Positions 25,116 to 32,872 of a DNA stretch of 45,531 bases are shown here, one piece after another; within the stretch, counting starts at the first letter, position 1, and the number at the start of each line of letters is the position of its first letter. This DNA comes from CAZERD01 sp964515405 (GTDB taxonomy: Bacteria > Campylobacterota_A > Desulfurellia > Desulfurellales > CAZERD01). The position numbers were made by a program, and so were the translations under genes. Location of the stretch: positions 1 through 45,531 of the forward strand of contig CAZERD010000009.1 in assembly GCA_964515405.1 (NCBI GenBank), given 5' to 3'. Below the pieces are notes generated by a model. That model saw nothing but the letters and a program-made list of their open reading frames with translations. It ran no database searches and was not told the origin of the DNA.

Positions 25116-27091
25116 AAAAGAAAGGAAAGAAAAAGGGGAAGCTATCCCTGTTTAGATTCATATTGAAGTATGCATTGTTGCTATCTTTTGTGTGTTTGGT
25201 GATCGGTGCGGTGTTGGGGTTTATATATACCTACTCTATCTATAGGGAGGCTAAGTCCGATTTTAAGAAGCTTGTCAATGTCAATATACTACCTGTTCCC
25301 ACCCGGGTATATGCTAGTGATGGAACGCTTATAGCAAAGTTTGGTTTGCAGAATAGGATACCTGTTAAATTATCCCAGGTATCTCCCTATATGAGGAAGG
25401 CAATACTTGCGGCAGAGGATGCACGCTTTTATGAGCACGGCGCTATTTCAATAAGAAGTATTGTAAGGGCACTGATAGTGGACATAACGCACGGTAGGAT
25501 AATTGAGGGTGGTAGCACAATTACGCAGCAATTGGTTAAAAATCTGTATCTCACACCGTCAAAAACGCTGAAGAGAAAGATAAAAGAGGCTATACTTGCT
25601 TATAAGCTTGAAAAGGAGCTTACAAAAAACCAGATACTTCAACTTTATCTCAATACTGTTTATTTTGGAAATGGTGCTTGGGGTATACAAAGTGCAGCAG
25701 AGACTTACTTTGATAAGCCTGCCAGTAAATTGACGCTCCCGGAGAGTGCATTACTTGCGGGTCTTGTTCAGGCTCCGAGTACCTATGATCCATACAAACA
25801 TCCCAGAGCTGCAGCTGAGAGAATGGTGTATGTACTCAACCAGATGCTCTACAACCACTTTATAACCAGAGCAGAGTATAATGAGGCTATTCACTCCAAG
25901 GTTTATCTGAAGAAACCGGCTTCTAATGTGTTTGGGATACTAATGGCACCGTATTTCACTCAGTATGTGAGAACATGGCTTATAAATAGATACGGCGAAG
26001 ATGTTGTGTATAAAGCTGGGTTTAAAGTGTACACCACACTTAATACGCGTCTCCAAAGGTATGCGTTTGTGGCGCTAAAAAAGCATGTGTTGAGATTGTG
26101 TCATGGTAAGTACGATGGACTCCAAGCGGCGTTAATAGCTATGAATCCAAAGAATGGATATGTTGTGGCTATGATAGGAGGGTTTGATTATAGCAAGTCT
26201 CAGTTTAACCGAGCTGTTTATGCCAGGAGACAACCAGGGAGTTCGTTCAAGCCGATAGTGTATCTTACAGCTCTCCAGCAAGGGTATAGGCCTACAGATA
26301 CGATAGATGATGCCCCTGTTGTGTTTAGATTTGGTGATAAAATATGGAGGCCCCTTAACTACTCAAGGAAATTCCATGGTGTTATAACTCTCATGTATGC
26401 GCTTGTTCACTCCATTAATGTGGCCACTGTTAAGCTGGCTTATCTAATCGGTGTGAATAATATAGTGAATACTGCCATAAAGCTGGGTATTGGTGGTAAT
26501 ATACCTCATAACTTGTCTATAGCACTTGGATCCTATGGAGTGACCCCACTGGAAATGGTGCGTGTTTATGCATCGTTTGATAATTACGGATTGCTCCCAA
26601 AGCCTATCTTTGTAACTAGGGTAGAGAATAGGTATGGCCAGGTTATATACAAAGCAGTTCCTCAACTCAAGAGGGTATTTTCCCCGCTTAATGGTTTTAT
26701 TATAACAGGAATGCTTAGGAATGTTATAGGTTATGGTACTGGGAGAGCTGCGAGGGTTATTCACAGACCGCTAGCAGGTAAGACGGGAACCACCAATAAT
26801 TATACAAACGCATGGTTTGATGGTTATTCCCCTCATCTTGTATGTGTTGTGTGGGTGGGTTATGATAACAATAAACCAATGCCTCACGGATATACGGGTG
26901 CTTACGCTGCACTGCCGATATGGATAGATTTCATGGAAAATGCTCTTAAGGATAGACCTATTGATATATTCCCAGTACCCAAAGGTGTGACCAAACAGGT
27001 TTTGGATATGCTAAAGCCACCTCCCCCTCCTTTACCCATACAGCCCAAATACACATTGCAGGATAGATATTATAACACTCTTGTTGACTAA
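25112..27091 (+). CDS. bifunctional penicillin-binding protein 1A (GT51 plus transpeptidase)
   Basis: Polymerises and cross-links peptidoglycan on the outer face of the inner membrane. The 659 residues begin with a basic tail and one membrane segment (about 14-40). The GT51 domain has the catalytic-Glu motif AAEDARFYEHGA, GGSTITQQLVKN and LNTVYFGNGAWGIQSAA. The transpeptidase has SSFK (Ser377), SIN in HSINVATVKLAY and KTGT in AGKTGTTNNYTNAWF. It ends in a short Pro-rich tail. It is translationally coupled to the TPR protein (ATGA) and overlaps the RluD-type gene by one base. Confidence 0.94.
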   Translation: MKKKGKKKGKLSLFRFILKYALLLSFVCLVIGAVLGFIYTYSIYREAKSDFKKLVNVNILPVPTRVYASDGTLIAKFGLQNRIPVKLSQVSPYMRKAILAAEDARFYEHGAISIRSIVRALIVDITHGRIIEGGSTITQQLVKNLYLTPSKTLKRKIKEAILAYKLEKELTKNQILQLYLNTVYFGNGAWGIQSAAETYFDKPASKLTLPESALLAGLVQAPSTYDPYKHPRAAAERMVYVLNQMLYNHFITRAEYNEAIHSKVYLKKPASNVFGILMAPYFTQYVRTWLINRYGEDVVYKAGFKVYTTLNTRLQRYAFVALKKHVLRLCHGKYDGLQAALIAMNPKNGYVVAMIGGFDYSKSQFNRAVYARRQPGSSFKPIVYLTALQQGYRPTDTIDDAPVVFRFGDKIWRPLNYSRKFHGVITLMYALVHSINVATVKLAYLIGVNNIVNTAIKLGIGGNIPHNLSIALGSYGVTPLEMVRVYASFDNYGLLPKPIFVTRVENRYGQVIYKAVPQLKRVFSPLNGFIITGMLRNVIGYGTGRAARVIHRPLAGKTGTTNNYTNAWFDGYSPHLVCVVWVGYDNNKPMPHGYTGAYAALPIWIDFMENALKDRPIDIFPVPKGVTKQVLDMLKPPPPPLPIQPKYTLQDRYYNTLVD

Positions 27092-27999
27092 TGGAAAGGG
27101 ATAGAGTTTTCAGCTTTTACATTGACGGTAATTTAAGCTTGAGAAGGATAGATGTTGTGCTGAGGGAAGTACTCGATATTCCGAGAAACCAAATTCAGCA
27201 GTGGATAGCTTGTCGACATGTTACGGTGAACGGTAGGAGCGTTAAGAAGAACTATGTATTGAGGAAGTTTGATGAGGTGACTATCCGAATCCCAGAGCCA
27301 AAGGAGCCTCTTGTGCAAGTGGTTGATGCTCCTGTTAGTATAATCTACGAGGATAATGACATTATTGTGGTGGATAAGCCTTCAGGTCTTGTCGTTCATC
27401 CTGGGGCTGGATATGAGGAGAGAAGTGTTGTGGGTGCCCTGCTCTTTAGAGGGATTGAGTTGTCAAACATCGGTGCACCGTTGAGGATGGGTGTTGTTCA
27501 CAGAATAGACAAGGGGACAAGCGGAGTGTTAGTACTTGCTAAGAATGAGAGGAGTCATTTTGTGCTTGCAAATCAGTTTTTCAAGCATACAATACTTAGA
27601 AAATATATAGGCATTGTGGAAGGTCACTGCGGGAAGGAAAGTGGTATTGTTGATGCTCCTGTGGGTAGACATCCAGTGAAGAGAAAGGAGTTTGGTGTTT
27701 TTCCAAAGGGAAAACCGGCCGTAACACATTATAAGGTATTACTCAGGGGGAAGGAACACGATGTGGTATTGTTTCGTCTTGAGACAGGCAGAACCCATCA
27801 GATCCGCGTTCATATGAGTCATATTCATCATCCGATACTGGGCGATACAGTCTATGGGCACAGCAGCCCTCTTATAAACAGACAGGCTCTTCACGCTGCG
27901 TTACTTGGTTTTCGGCATCCTTCCTCCGGCGATGATATGGTTTTCGCATCCAGTTTAAGCGAGGATATGAAGAAGTTGATACTTGGGGGTAAGTTATGA
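27091..27999 (+). CDS. RluD-family 23S rRNA pseudouridine synthase
   Basis: Isomerises specific uridines in 23S rRNA. The 302 residues have an N-terminal S4 RNA-binding domain (about 15-75) and the RluA/RluD catalytic domain. The catalytic Asp lies in HRIDKGTSGVLVLAKN, followed by LETGRTHQIRVHM. RluD (helix 69) and RluC-type targets cannot be separated with certainty from sequence. The ATG overlaps the PBP1A stop by one base and the stop overlaps the following lipoprotein gene by 4 bases. Confidence 0.92.
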   Translation: MERDRVFSFYIDGNLSLRRIDVVLREVLDIPRNQIQQWIACRHVTVNGRSVKKNYVLRKFDEVTIRIPEPKEPLVQVVDAPVSIIYEDNDIIVVDKPSGLVVHPGAGYEERSVVGALLFRGIELSNIGAPLRMGVVHRIDKGTSGVLVLAKNERSHFVLANQFFKHTILRKYIGIVEGHCGKESGIVDAPVGRHPVKRKEFGVFPKGKPAVTHYKVLLRGKEHDVVLFRLETGRTHQIRVHMSHIHHPILGDTVYGHSSPLINRQALHAALLGFRHPSSGDDMVFASSLSEDMKKLILGGKL

Positions 28000-29216
28000 A
28001 GAAACTGATGGTTTTTGTGGTTTTTGCTCTGTTTCTTGGTAGTTGTGTACCCATTCAACAATACAAGACTGTGCCGACACTGCCAACTGTAAAGAATGTT
28101 CATGGTACTGGTGGTATCATGAGCGTTAAGCTGACGTGGAGCATGGTTGAAAACCCGAGGGTTAAGGGTTATATTATATATAGGGCTCCTTCAAAATCCG
28201 GTCCTTTTAAAAAGATAGCCACTATTAATAGTAGGTTTCAAACGGAGTATGTGGATACGGGTGGTTTGTTTGAGCATCTTGGTAATTACACCACGTATTT
28301 CTATAGGATAGCTACATTTAGCGATAAGGGGGTTAGCCTGCCCAGTGAGACTGTAGCTGTAACTACTGCTCCACCACCTGCGTCTGTGACTCATATTACG
28401 GCCAAGAGCGGATTACCACGGATGGTGGTTGTGAGATGGAATCCTCCAAAGGATAAGAGCGTGACAGGATACATAGTTTACATGAGCAGGTCAAAGATAG
28501 GTCCATACAAACAAGTTGGAAGGGTTTTGGGGTATTCTCATACGTTTTATATAAAGCACGGTTTGGAGGATGGTACCACGTATTACTTCTCCGTGGCAAG
28601 CATGAACTATAAAGGAGTGGTTAGTAAACTCGTTGCTTATGCCAAAGCTACCACGAAGCCTAAGCCCCTACCCCCAAGAAGGCTTATGGGTATGATAGCA
28701 GGGGCCGGTAAGATAAAACTCAGTTGGTGGCCCAGTATAACCCCAGATGTTGTTAAATACGCAATATACAGGGGTACGTGTCCTACGTGTCTTGCTGAGG
28801 TGGCTACTGTTTCTTCATCTAAGCTCTTCTATACGGATAGCAATCTGAGCCCAGGAACCACCTACTGGTACAGAGTTGAATCTATAGATGTTGATGGTAT
28901 AGAAAGCTCTGGAGGACCGGTGAGACCATTTAAGACGCAACCTCTTCCACAACCACCGTTGGGCATAGCTGCTGTGGAACTTCCAAACGGTGATATAAAG
29001 CTTACCTGGGATAAGGCTGGAAAGGATGTTGTGGCATACAAAGTCTACATGCAGAGCCTCTTAATATTTTCCAAGGAAATAACAGAAACTAAAAACACCT
29101 ATTGCATATACGCAGGTGCCAAAAAGGGAAAAACCTATACATTTTGGGTAAGGTCCGTGGATATATATAATCAAGTTGGCCCGCCCTCTGCGAAGGTTTC
29201 CATCACTATTCAGTAA
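27996..29216 (+). CDS. lipoprotein with about four fibronectin type III domains
   Basis: A 406-residue predicted lipoprotein. A basic start and hydrophobic signal lead to the lipobox LGSC, with lipidated Cys17. The mature part is built of roughly four FN3-like domains (about 25-118, 122-213, 216-311, 313-406). Each has the core pattern of a Trp strand (VKLTWS, VVRWNPP, IKLSWWP, IKLTWDK) and a Tyr-corner-like YYF/YWYRV segment. The family role is adhesion or scaffolding in the envelope; no enzymatic motif is seen. Its position after PBP1A and RluD genes suggests envelope function. Whether it sits in the inner or outer membrane is not clear. Confidence 0.85.
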   Translation: MKKLMVFVVFALFLGSCVPIQQYKTVPTLPTVKNVHGTGGIMSVKLTWSMVENPRVKGYIIYRAPSKSGPFKKIATINSRFQTEYVDTGGLFEHLGNYTTYFYRIATFSDKGVSLPSETVAVTTAPPPASVTHITAKSGLPRMVVVRWNPPKDKSVTGYIVYMSRSKIGPYKQVGRVLGYSHTFYIKHGLEDGTTYYFSVASMNYKGVVSKLVAYAKATTKPKPLPPRRLMGMIAGAGKIKLSWWPSITPDVVKYAIYRGTCPTCLAEVATVSSSKLFYTDSNLSPGTTYWYRVESIDVDGIESSGGPVRPFKTQPLPQPPLGIAAVELPNGDIKLTWDKAGKDVVAYKVYMQSLLIFSKEITETKNTYCIYAGAKKGKTYTFWVRSVDIYNQVGPPSAKVSITIQ

Positions 29217-29224
29217 GGTTAAGG

Positions 29225-30739
29225 ATGTTTTCTAGGATAAGGAGCGCCATAATTTACGGTATAGAGGCTGTAGGCATCACGGTGGAGGTTGATGTTTCTT
29301 CTGGTTTGCCTTCCCTGAATGTTATAGGTCTTGTTGAGGGTGCAGCTAAGGAGTCCAAGGATAGGGTTAGGAGTGCTTTATCGAATGTAGGGATAAGCCT
29401 ACCACCAAGCAGAATAACTATCAATCTTGCTCCGGCTGATATCAGGAAACAAAGTTCGGGGCTTGATCTTGCTATGGCTGTTGCTCTTTTGTTGGCGTCA
29501 GGTTTCGGAGGGGTCTGTGATGATTTTATTTTTTTCTCGGAATTGGCTTTGGATGGAAAATTGAAGTACACAAGGGGCGTGTTTCCGATAGGTGTGTATG
29601 CTGGATACGAGGGGCTAAAGCTTGCTGTAAGTATGGATAATGTGAAAGAGGCAGTGCTTAGTGGTGCTGAAACGTACGGATTTTCTCATTTATCTGAGGT
29701 GATTGACTTCCTGAAGACCCGGTCTCGTCAGCCTGAAAGGATACCTGAGGATCATGGTAAAGGTATCGCTTATATAGCTGAGGATATGTCTGATATAAAG
29801 GGACAGAACAGGGTAAAGAGAGCCGTTGAGATAGCGGCTTCTGGGTTTCATAACATACTGCTTATAGGGTCACCAGGTACGGGTAAAAGCATGATAGCCC
29901 GGAGAATTCCTGGAATACTACCGAGAATGAGTGAAGCAGAGATTATAGAAACCACTAAGATATATAGTGCTTCTGGTCTGCTTGATAGAGAGAATCCACT
30001 TATAGTTAGCAGGGTTTTTCGTTCCCCTCATCATACTTCCAGCGATGTTAGCCTTGTAGGGGGAGGTCCGGATGCTTCTCCAGGTGAAATAACCCTTGCT
30101 CATAATGGGGTTTTGTTTTTGGATGAGTTCCCAGAGTTTAGGAGGAATGTTATAGAATCCTTAAGGCAACCCATGGAGGATGGATATGTGGTTGTCTCAA
30201 GAGCTAGGGTGAAGATTAAGTATCCGGCAAGGTTCCTGTTGGTTGCCGCTATGAATCCCTGCCCGTGTGGTTTTTACACCTCAAGGAAAAAGAAATGTAC
30301 ATGTAGCCTTTCTCAGATTCAGAGGTATATCTCGCGTGTCTCAGGTCCTATACTTGACAGAATAGATATATATACAAATGTAGCGGAGGTGGATTACGAT
30401 GAACTATCGGATAGTGCCTCCGGGGAAAGCAGTGAAGATATAAGGGAGAGGGTGGAAAGAGTGTTTGAAATACAGAGTAGGAGATTTAAGGACGAAGGAA
30501 TATCCTTTAACTCCCAGATGACTAACAGACATATAAAGCTCTTTTGTAAGGTAAGTGAGGGGTCTCATCGGATACTTGAAACCGCGGTTGATAAATTGGG
30601 TCTTTCTCCGAGGAGTTTCATGAAGGTTTTAAAGTTGGCAAGGACTATAGCAGATATGGATGACTCAAATGATATACAACTCATTCATGTGAAAGAAGCT
30701 ATTTCTTACAGAGCAAATGTCTTGCCGGAGTTGAGGTAG
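29225..30739 (+). CDS. ComM/YifB-like Mg-chelatase-type AAA+ ATPase
   Basis: A 504-residue protein of the YifB/ComM family. It has an N-terminal Lon-type-fold domain (GLPSLNVIGLVEGAAKESKD, then PADIRKQSSGLDLAMA), the Walker A motif GSPGTGKS (about 218), the Walker B motif LFLDEFPEF and the zinc-type Cys cluster NPCPCGFYTSRKKKCTCS. ComM in naturally competent bacteria is a hexameric helicase that promotes branch migration during DNA uptake. Most relatives are uncharacterised. It ends the long plus-strand run and converges, with one base between, on the DUF6790-like gene. Confidence 0.92.
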   Translation: MFSRIRSAIIYGIEAVGITVEVDVSSGLPSLNVIGLVEGAAKESKDRVRSALSNVGISLPPSRITINLAPADIRKQSSGLDLAMAVALLLASGFGGVCDDFIFFSELALDGKLKYTRGVFPIGVYAGYEGLKLAVSMDNVKEAVLSGAETYGFSHLSEVIDFLKTRSRQPERIPEDHGKGIAYIAEDMSDIKGQNRVKRAVEIAASGFHNILLIGSPGTGKSMIARRIPGILPRMSEAEIIETTKIYSASGLLDRENPLIVSRVFRSPHHTSSDVSLVGGGPDASPGEITLAHNGVLFLDEFPEFRRNVIESLRQPMEDGYVVVSRARVKIKYPARFLLVAAMNPCPCGFYTSRKKKCTCSLSQIQRYISRVSGPILDRIDIYTNVAEVDYDELSDSASGESSEDIRERVERVFEIQSRRFKDEGISFNSQMTNRHIKLFCKVSEGSHRILETAVDKLGLSPRSFMKVLKLARTIADMDDSNDIQLIHVKEAISYRANVLPELR

Positions 30740-30740
30740 G

Positions 30741-31277
30741 TTACGCCTTGATTTTGGTTTTAGTCTGATGTTGTTCCTGTGGGATTTTAGCTAGGCTTAG
30801 GAAAATGATAAGCAATAGTGGGACTAGTATATCAGACCAAAACCATGGCCCTGCATTACCTGATGAGAAGTTGTTTGAAGAGATCATCTGTCTTATGTGG
30901 CCTGCTGCGTCACCCCATAACCACAGAGAGATTCCTGTAACGGATGCAACTCTAAATCCTCGGCTGGCTTTGAATGCCAATATACATAAAACACCGAAGC
31001 CTAAATTTGCGATGGCAACCTCGTACTGGAATGGACTGTTTTGCCATCCTATACTCGCTGCTGCCAGGTTTGGGAAGAACATGTGGAGTATAAATGCGTA
31101 TATTGCAACTACCCCGGCAGCCAGCAGTGTGATCCACCTGTAAAACCCTTCATACACAGCGGTACTGCCGCCTGATTCTCTCCAGGACGGTGTTTTCAAA
31201 ATTGCTATTACAATAGAAGCAATCAAGAAGATGATGCTGAAGTTCACGAAAAAACCCTTTATCAACCTTTCAATCAT
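30741..31277 (-). CDS. DUF6790-like integral membrane protein
   Basis: A 178-residue protein with about five hydrophobic segments: roughly 10-28, 47-67, 85-104, 107-122 and 145-164. The conserved-looking GWQNSPFQYEVAIANLGFG and SLWLWGDAAGH suggest the DUF6790 family, whose function is unknown. It is transcribed alone, from a promoter at 31351-31378. Its stop lies one base from the convergent comM stop with no visible terminator between them. The ATG at 31277 follows a purine-rich AAAGGGGGGAAAAG. Confidence 0.8.
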   Translation of the reverse strand: MIERLIKGFFVNFSIIFLIASIVIAILKTPSWRESGGSTAVYEGFYRWITLLAAGVVAIYAFILHMFFPNLAAASIGWQNSPFQYEVAIANLGFGVLCILAFKASRGFRVASVTGISLWLWGDAAGHIRQMISSNNFSSGNAGPWFWSDILVPLLLIIFLSLAKIPQEQHQTKTKIKA

Positions 31278-31350
31278 TTCTTTTCCCCCCTTTGCGATTT
31301 TATTTAACCTATTGACCTTTTGGTAATGCCAACCGAGTAAACTCCTCTAG

Positions 31351-31378
31351 GTTATATTTATGAGATTTTGTAAGTCAA
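31351..31378 (-). promoter_or_regulatory. promoter of the DUF6790-like gene
   Basis: On the minus strand TTGACT (plus 31373-31378), a 16-bp spacer and TATAAC (plus 31351-31356). Transcription would start near 31344, giving a leader of about 65 bases before the ATG at 31277. That leader (31278-31344) holds nothing else that I can identify. Confidence 0.65.
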
Positions 31379-31766
31379 GCATTTTATTTATGGGTGGTCT
31401 TTTCGGTGTTGGTGGAGAGAGGATTTTTGCTCGGGATGTATAAAAAGATTTAAGAGAAGCGTGAGGGATAGGGAGTATAAGTTTGCAGAGACAAAAGGGA
31501 GCTTAATGCATAAGGGATGAGGGCAACAAGATCGAGCTGTGCATCATTTATTATAGAGAACAATAGGAAGTATCCTCTCGGAAGTGGCATGGGACTAAAC
31601 ACCTGAAGGGCTTTTTCCGGAAGACCTGCTATAACCCTGATGATTTACACTATATGGGGACAGTGAGAATGGTGCTCCGGTGAGGTTAGGTACTCCGGCA
31701 GGCATTAGTGCCTGCCGATGCTGGACCTTAGAGTAAACCCTGCTAAGATTGAAGGATGGAAAGCAA
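31379..31766. other. gene-free, hairpin-rich stretch; candidate structured RNA of unknown strand
   Basis: No credible coding frame covers this 388-bp stretch. It contains a perfect 9-bp hairpin (31696-31704 with 31709-31717, loop TTAG). It also has a long-range pairing, CCGGA-x2-ACC (31617-31626) with GGT-x2-TCCGG (31671-31680), and CTTAG (31727-31731) with CTAAG (31743-31747). I could not match it to tmRNA, RNase P RNA, SRP RNA, 6S RNA or a known riboswitch. No clear promoter or U-tract terminator defines its ends. On the minus strand it lies directly downstream of tRNA-Arg and could be in the same transcript. Confidence 0.4.
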
Positions 31767-31840
31767 CGCGCCTGGAGGGATTTGAACCCCCAACCGACGG
31801 ATCCGAAGTCCGTTGCTCTATCCGGTTGAGCTACAGGCGC
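31767..31840 (-). tRNA. tRNA-Arg (anticodon UCG)
   Basis: On the minus strand GCGCCTG (31840-31834) pairs with CAGGCGC (31774-31768), and G is the discriminator base at 31767. The D-arm is GCTC/GAGC, the anticodon arm ACGGA/TCCGT with loop CTTCGGA, and the T-arm GGGGG/CCCTC with loop TTCAAAT. The anticodon TCG is at 31804-31806, reading CGN arginine codons. CCA is not encoded. It has its own promoter, so it need not depend on the upstream gene. Confidence 0.96.
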
Positions 31841-31850
31841 TGTACCGCTA

Positions 31851-31879
31851 ATAATAATACCTTGGAGCTGGTACGTCAA
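31851..31879 (-). promoter_or_regulatory. promoter of tRNA-Arg
   Basis: On the minus strand TTGACG (plus 31874-31879), a 17-bp spacer and TATTAT (plus 31851-31856), each 5 of 6 to consensus. The predicted start is near 31844, about 4 bases before the mature tRNA 5' end. The -35 hexamer contains the TGA stop codon of the DUF4870 gene (31876-31878). Confidence 0.75.
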
Positions 31880-32199
31880 AATTTTAAGAAGTTTGCATAT
31901 TTGCCTATGAATGGTAAGGGTTCAGCTGTTCCGGAGATAGCGTTGATTATCCCGAGCATCTGAAGTGATAGTATACCTATGGCCACAGCACTCGACAGTA
32001 TGCATCCAATGTAGAGAGTGCATAAGGCTATGGATAGTAGGTAAGAAGCCAAAGAAAAAATTATAAGAATAATGCCCTGCTTTACATGAAATCTGGTAAA
32101 CTCGTTTTGCGGCTGTAGCAGTGTAGGAACGAGGATGAGTATCCCCAGATAACACATCCATGCTACGTATCTCCCTTTTTTTATATCCTCGGCTTTCAC
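31876..32199 (-). CDS. DUF4870 family small membrane protein
   Basis: A 107-residue protein with about three hydrophobic helices. It matches the DUF4870/Tic20-like pattern: an N-terminal charged stretch, a first helix with MCYLGILILVP, then FTRFHVKQGIILI and two further helices. The FHxxQ-type motif is the family hallmark. Function is unknown. The start is a GTG at 32199 with GGAG about 8 bases upstream, 4 bases after the maf stop. It appears to be the last protein gene of the long minus-strand run before tRNA-Arg. Confidence 0.85.
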   Translation of the reverse strand: MKAEDIKKGRYVAWMCYLGILILVPTLLQPQNEFTRFHVKQGIILIIFSLASYLLSIALCTLYIGCILSSAVAIGILSLQMLGIINAISGTAEPLPFIGKYANFLKF

Positions 32200-32203
32200 C
32201 GTT

Positions 32204-32872
32204 TTATCTCCATAATATGTGTTTGCCTGCGTGGTGTATGGCTTCTGTGATATTCTTTCTCAGCTTTCTTTTGTTGTGGGTGTTTATGTTGCCTACTACT
32301 TTGGTTTTGTTGATGTTCATGATGATTTTCATGGTATTATCCGTCAGTATTTGGCATAGGGGTGATGTTGGTAAACCAATCACTGTTTCTATGTTTCCGC
32401 TGAGTATTTTTGTGAATTTATTGGCTTTGCCTTGGATAGCATATCCCCCTGCCCTATTCTTAAACTCACCCAGATTAAGATATGCTTCCATTTCCTCTTT
32501 GTGCATTTTTTTCATGAAAATCTGTGCTGAGTATATACCTATGGTGGTTTTACCCTTTCTATGGACTAGTACAGCAGTAAAACAAGTGTGACTGCTTCCT
32601 TGGAGGCGGGAAAGCATGTTGAGAGCTTCTTTCCGGGATGATGGTTTGCCAATAATATTTCCCTTGTAGAGCATTGATGTATCTGCTGATATAACGTCAC
32701 TTTTTTTCCAGAAAGGAGAAGCTTTTTTTATCACTGTTTTTGTCAGATAAGAGTATATGCTTTCACCTCTCAGATGCTGTTCTTTTGTTTTGAGTTTTTT
32801 TGGGACTGCATTCCAAAGACATTTTCTCACCAGTTTCCTTCTCTGTGGCGATGAACTGGCAAGTATTATCAA
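32204..32872 (-). CDS. maf: Maf-family nucleotide pyrophosphatase
   Basis: Hydrolyses non-canonical or methylated nucleoside triphosphates, a house-cleaning activity. The 222 residues show the start MIILASSSPQRRKL, the catalytic-Asp motif SADTSMLYKG, GKPSS, GGYAIQGKA and the end-of-domain NIETVIGLPTSPL. The start is a TTG at 32872 with GAGGAGGT placed 6 bases before it, overlapping the glnE stop by 4 bases. After the usual family end (about residue 180) there is an extra basic tail of about 40 residues rich in Lys, Asn and Ile, which typical Maf proteins lack. Confidence 0.88.
   Translation of the reverse strand: MIILASSSPQRRKLVRKCLWNAVPKKLKTKEQHLRGESIYSYLTKTVIKKASPFWKKSDVISADTSMLYKGNIIGKPSSRKEALNMLSRLQGSSHTCFTAVLVHRKGKTTIGIYSAQIFMKKMHKEEMEAYLNLGEFKNRAGGYAIQGKANKFTKILSGNIETVIGLPTSPLCQILTDNTMKIIMNINKTKVVGNINTHNKRKLRKNITEAIHHAGKHILWR

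Noticed and set aside
31617..31630. CCGGAAGACCTGC resembling a B12-box (cobalamin riboswitch)
   Set aside because: The other conserved cobalamin-riboswitch segments are absent in the right order, and no plus-strand gene follows.
31411..31745. Possible RNase P RNA or tmRNA in the plus strand
   Set aside because: A few short stretches recall each, but the near-invariant core motifs and, for tmRNA, the GGAUUCGAC/TTCGA ends are missing.
31595..31879. 94-codon minus-strand open frame containing a VAQPDRATDFG-like segment
   Set aside because: It is the read-through translation of tRNA-Arg and its flank, a well-known false protein pattern.
32160..32591. 143-codon plus-strand hydrophobic frame opposite maf
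   Set aside because: It is antisense to the recognised Maf protein and its hydrophobicity follows from the Lys/Asn-rich codons on the other strand.
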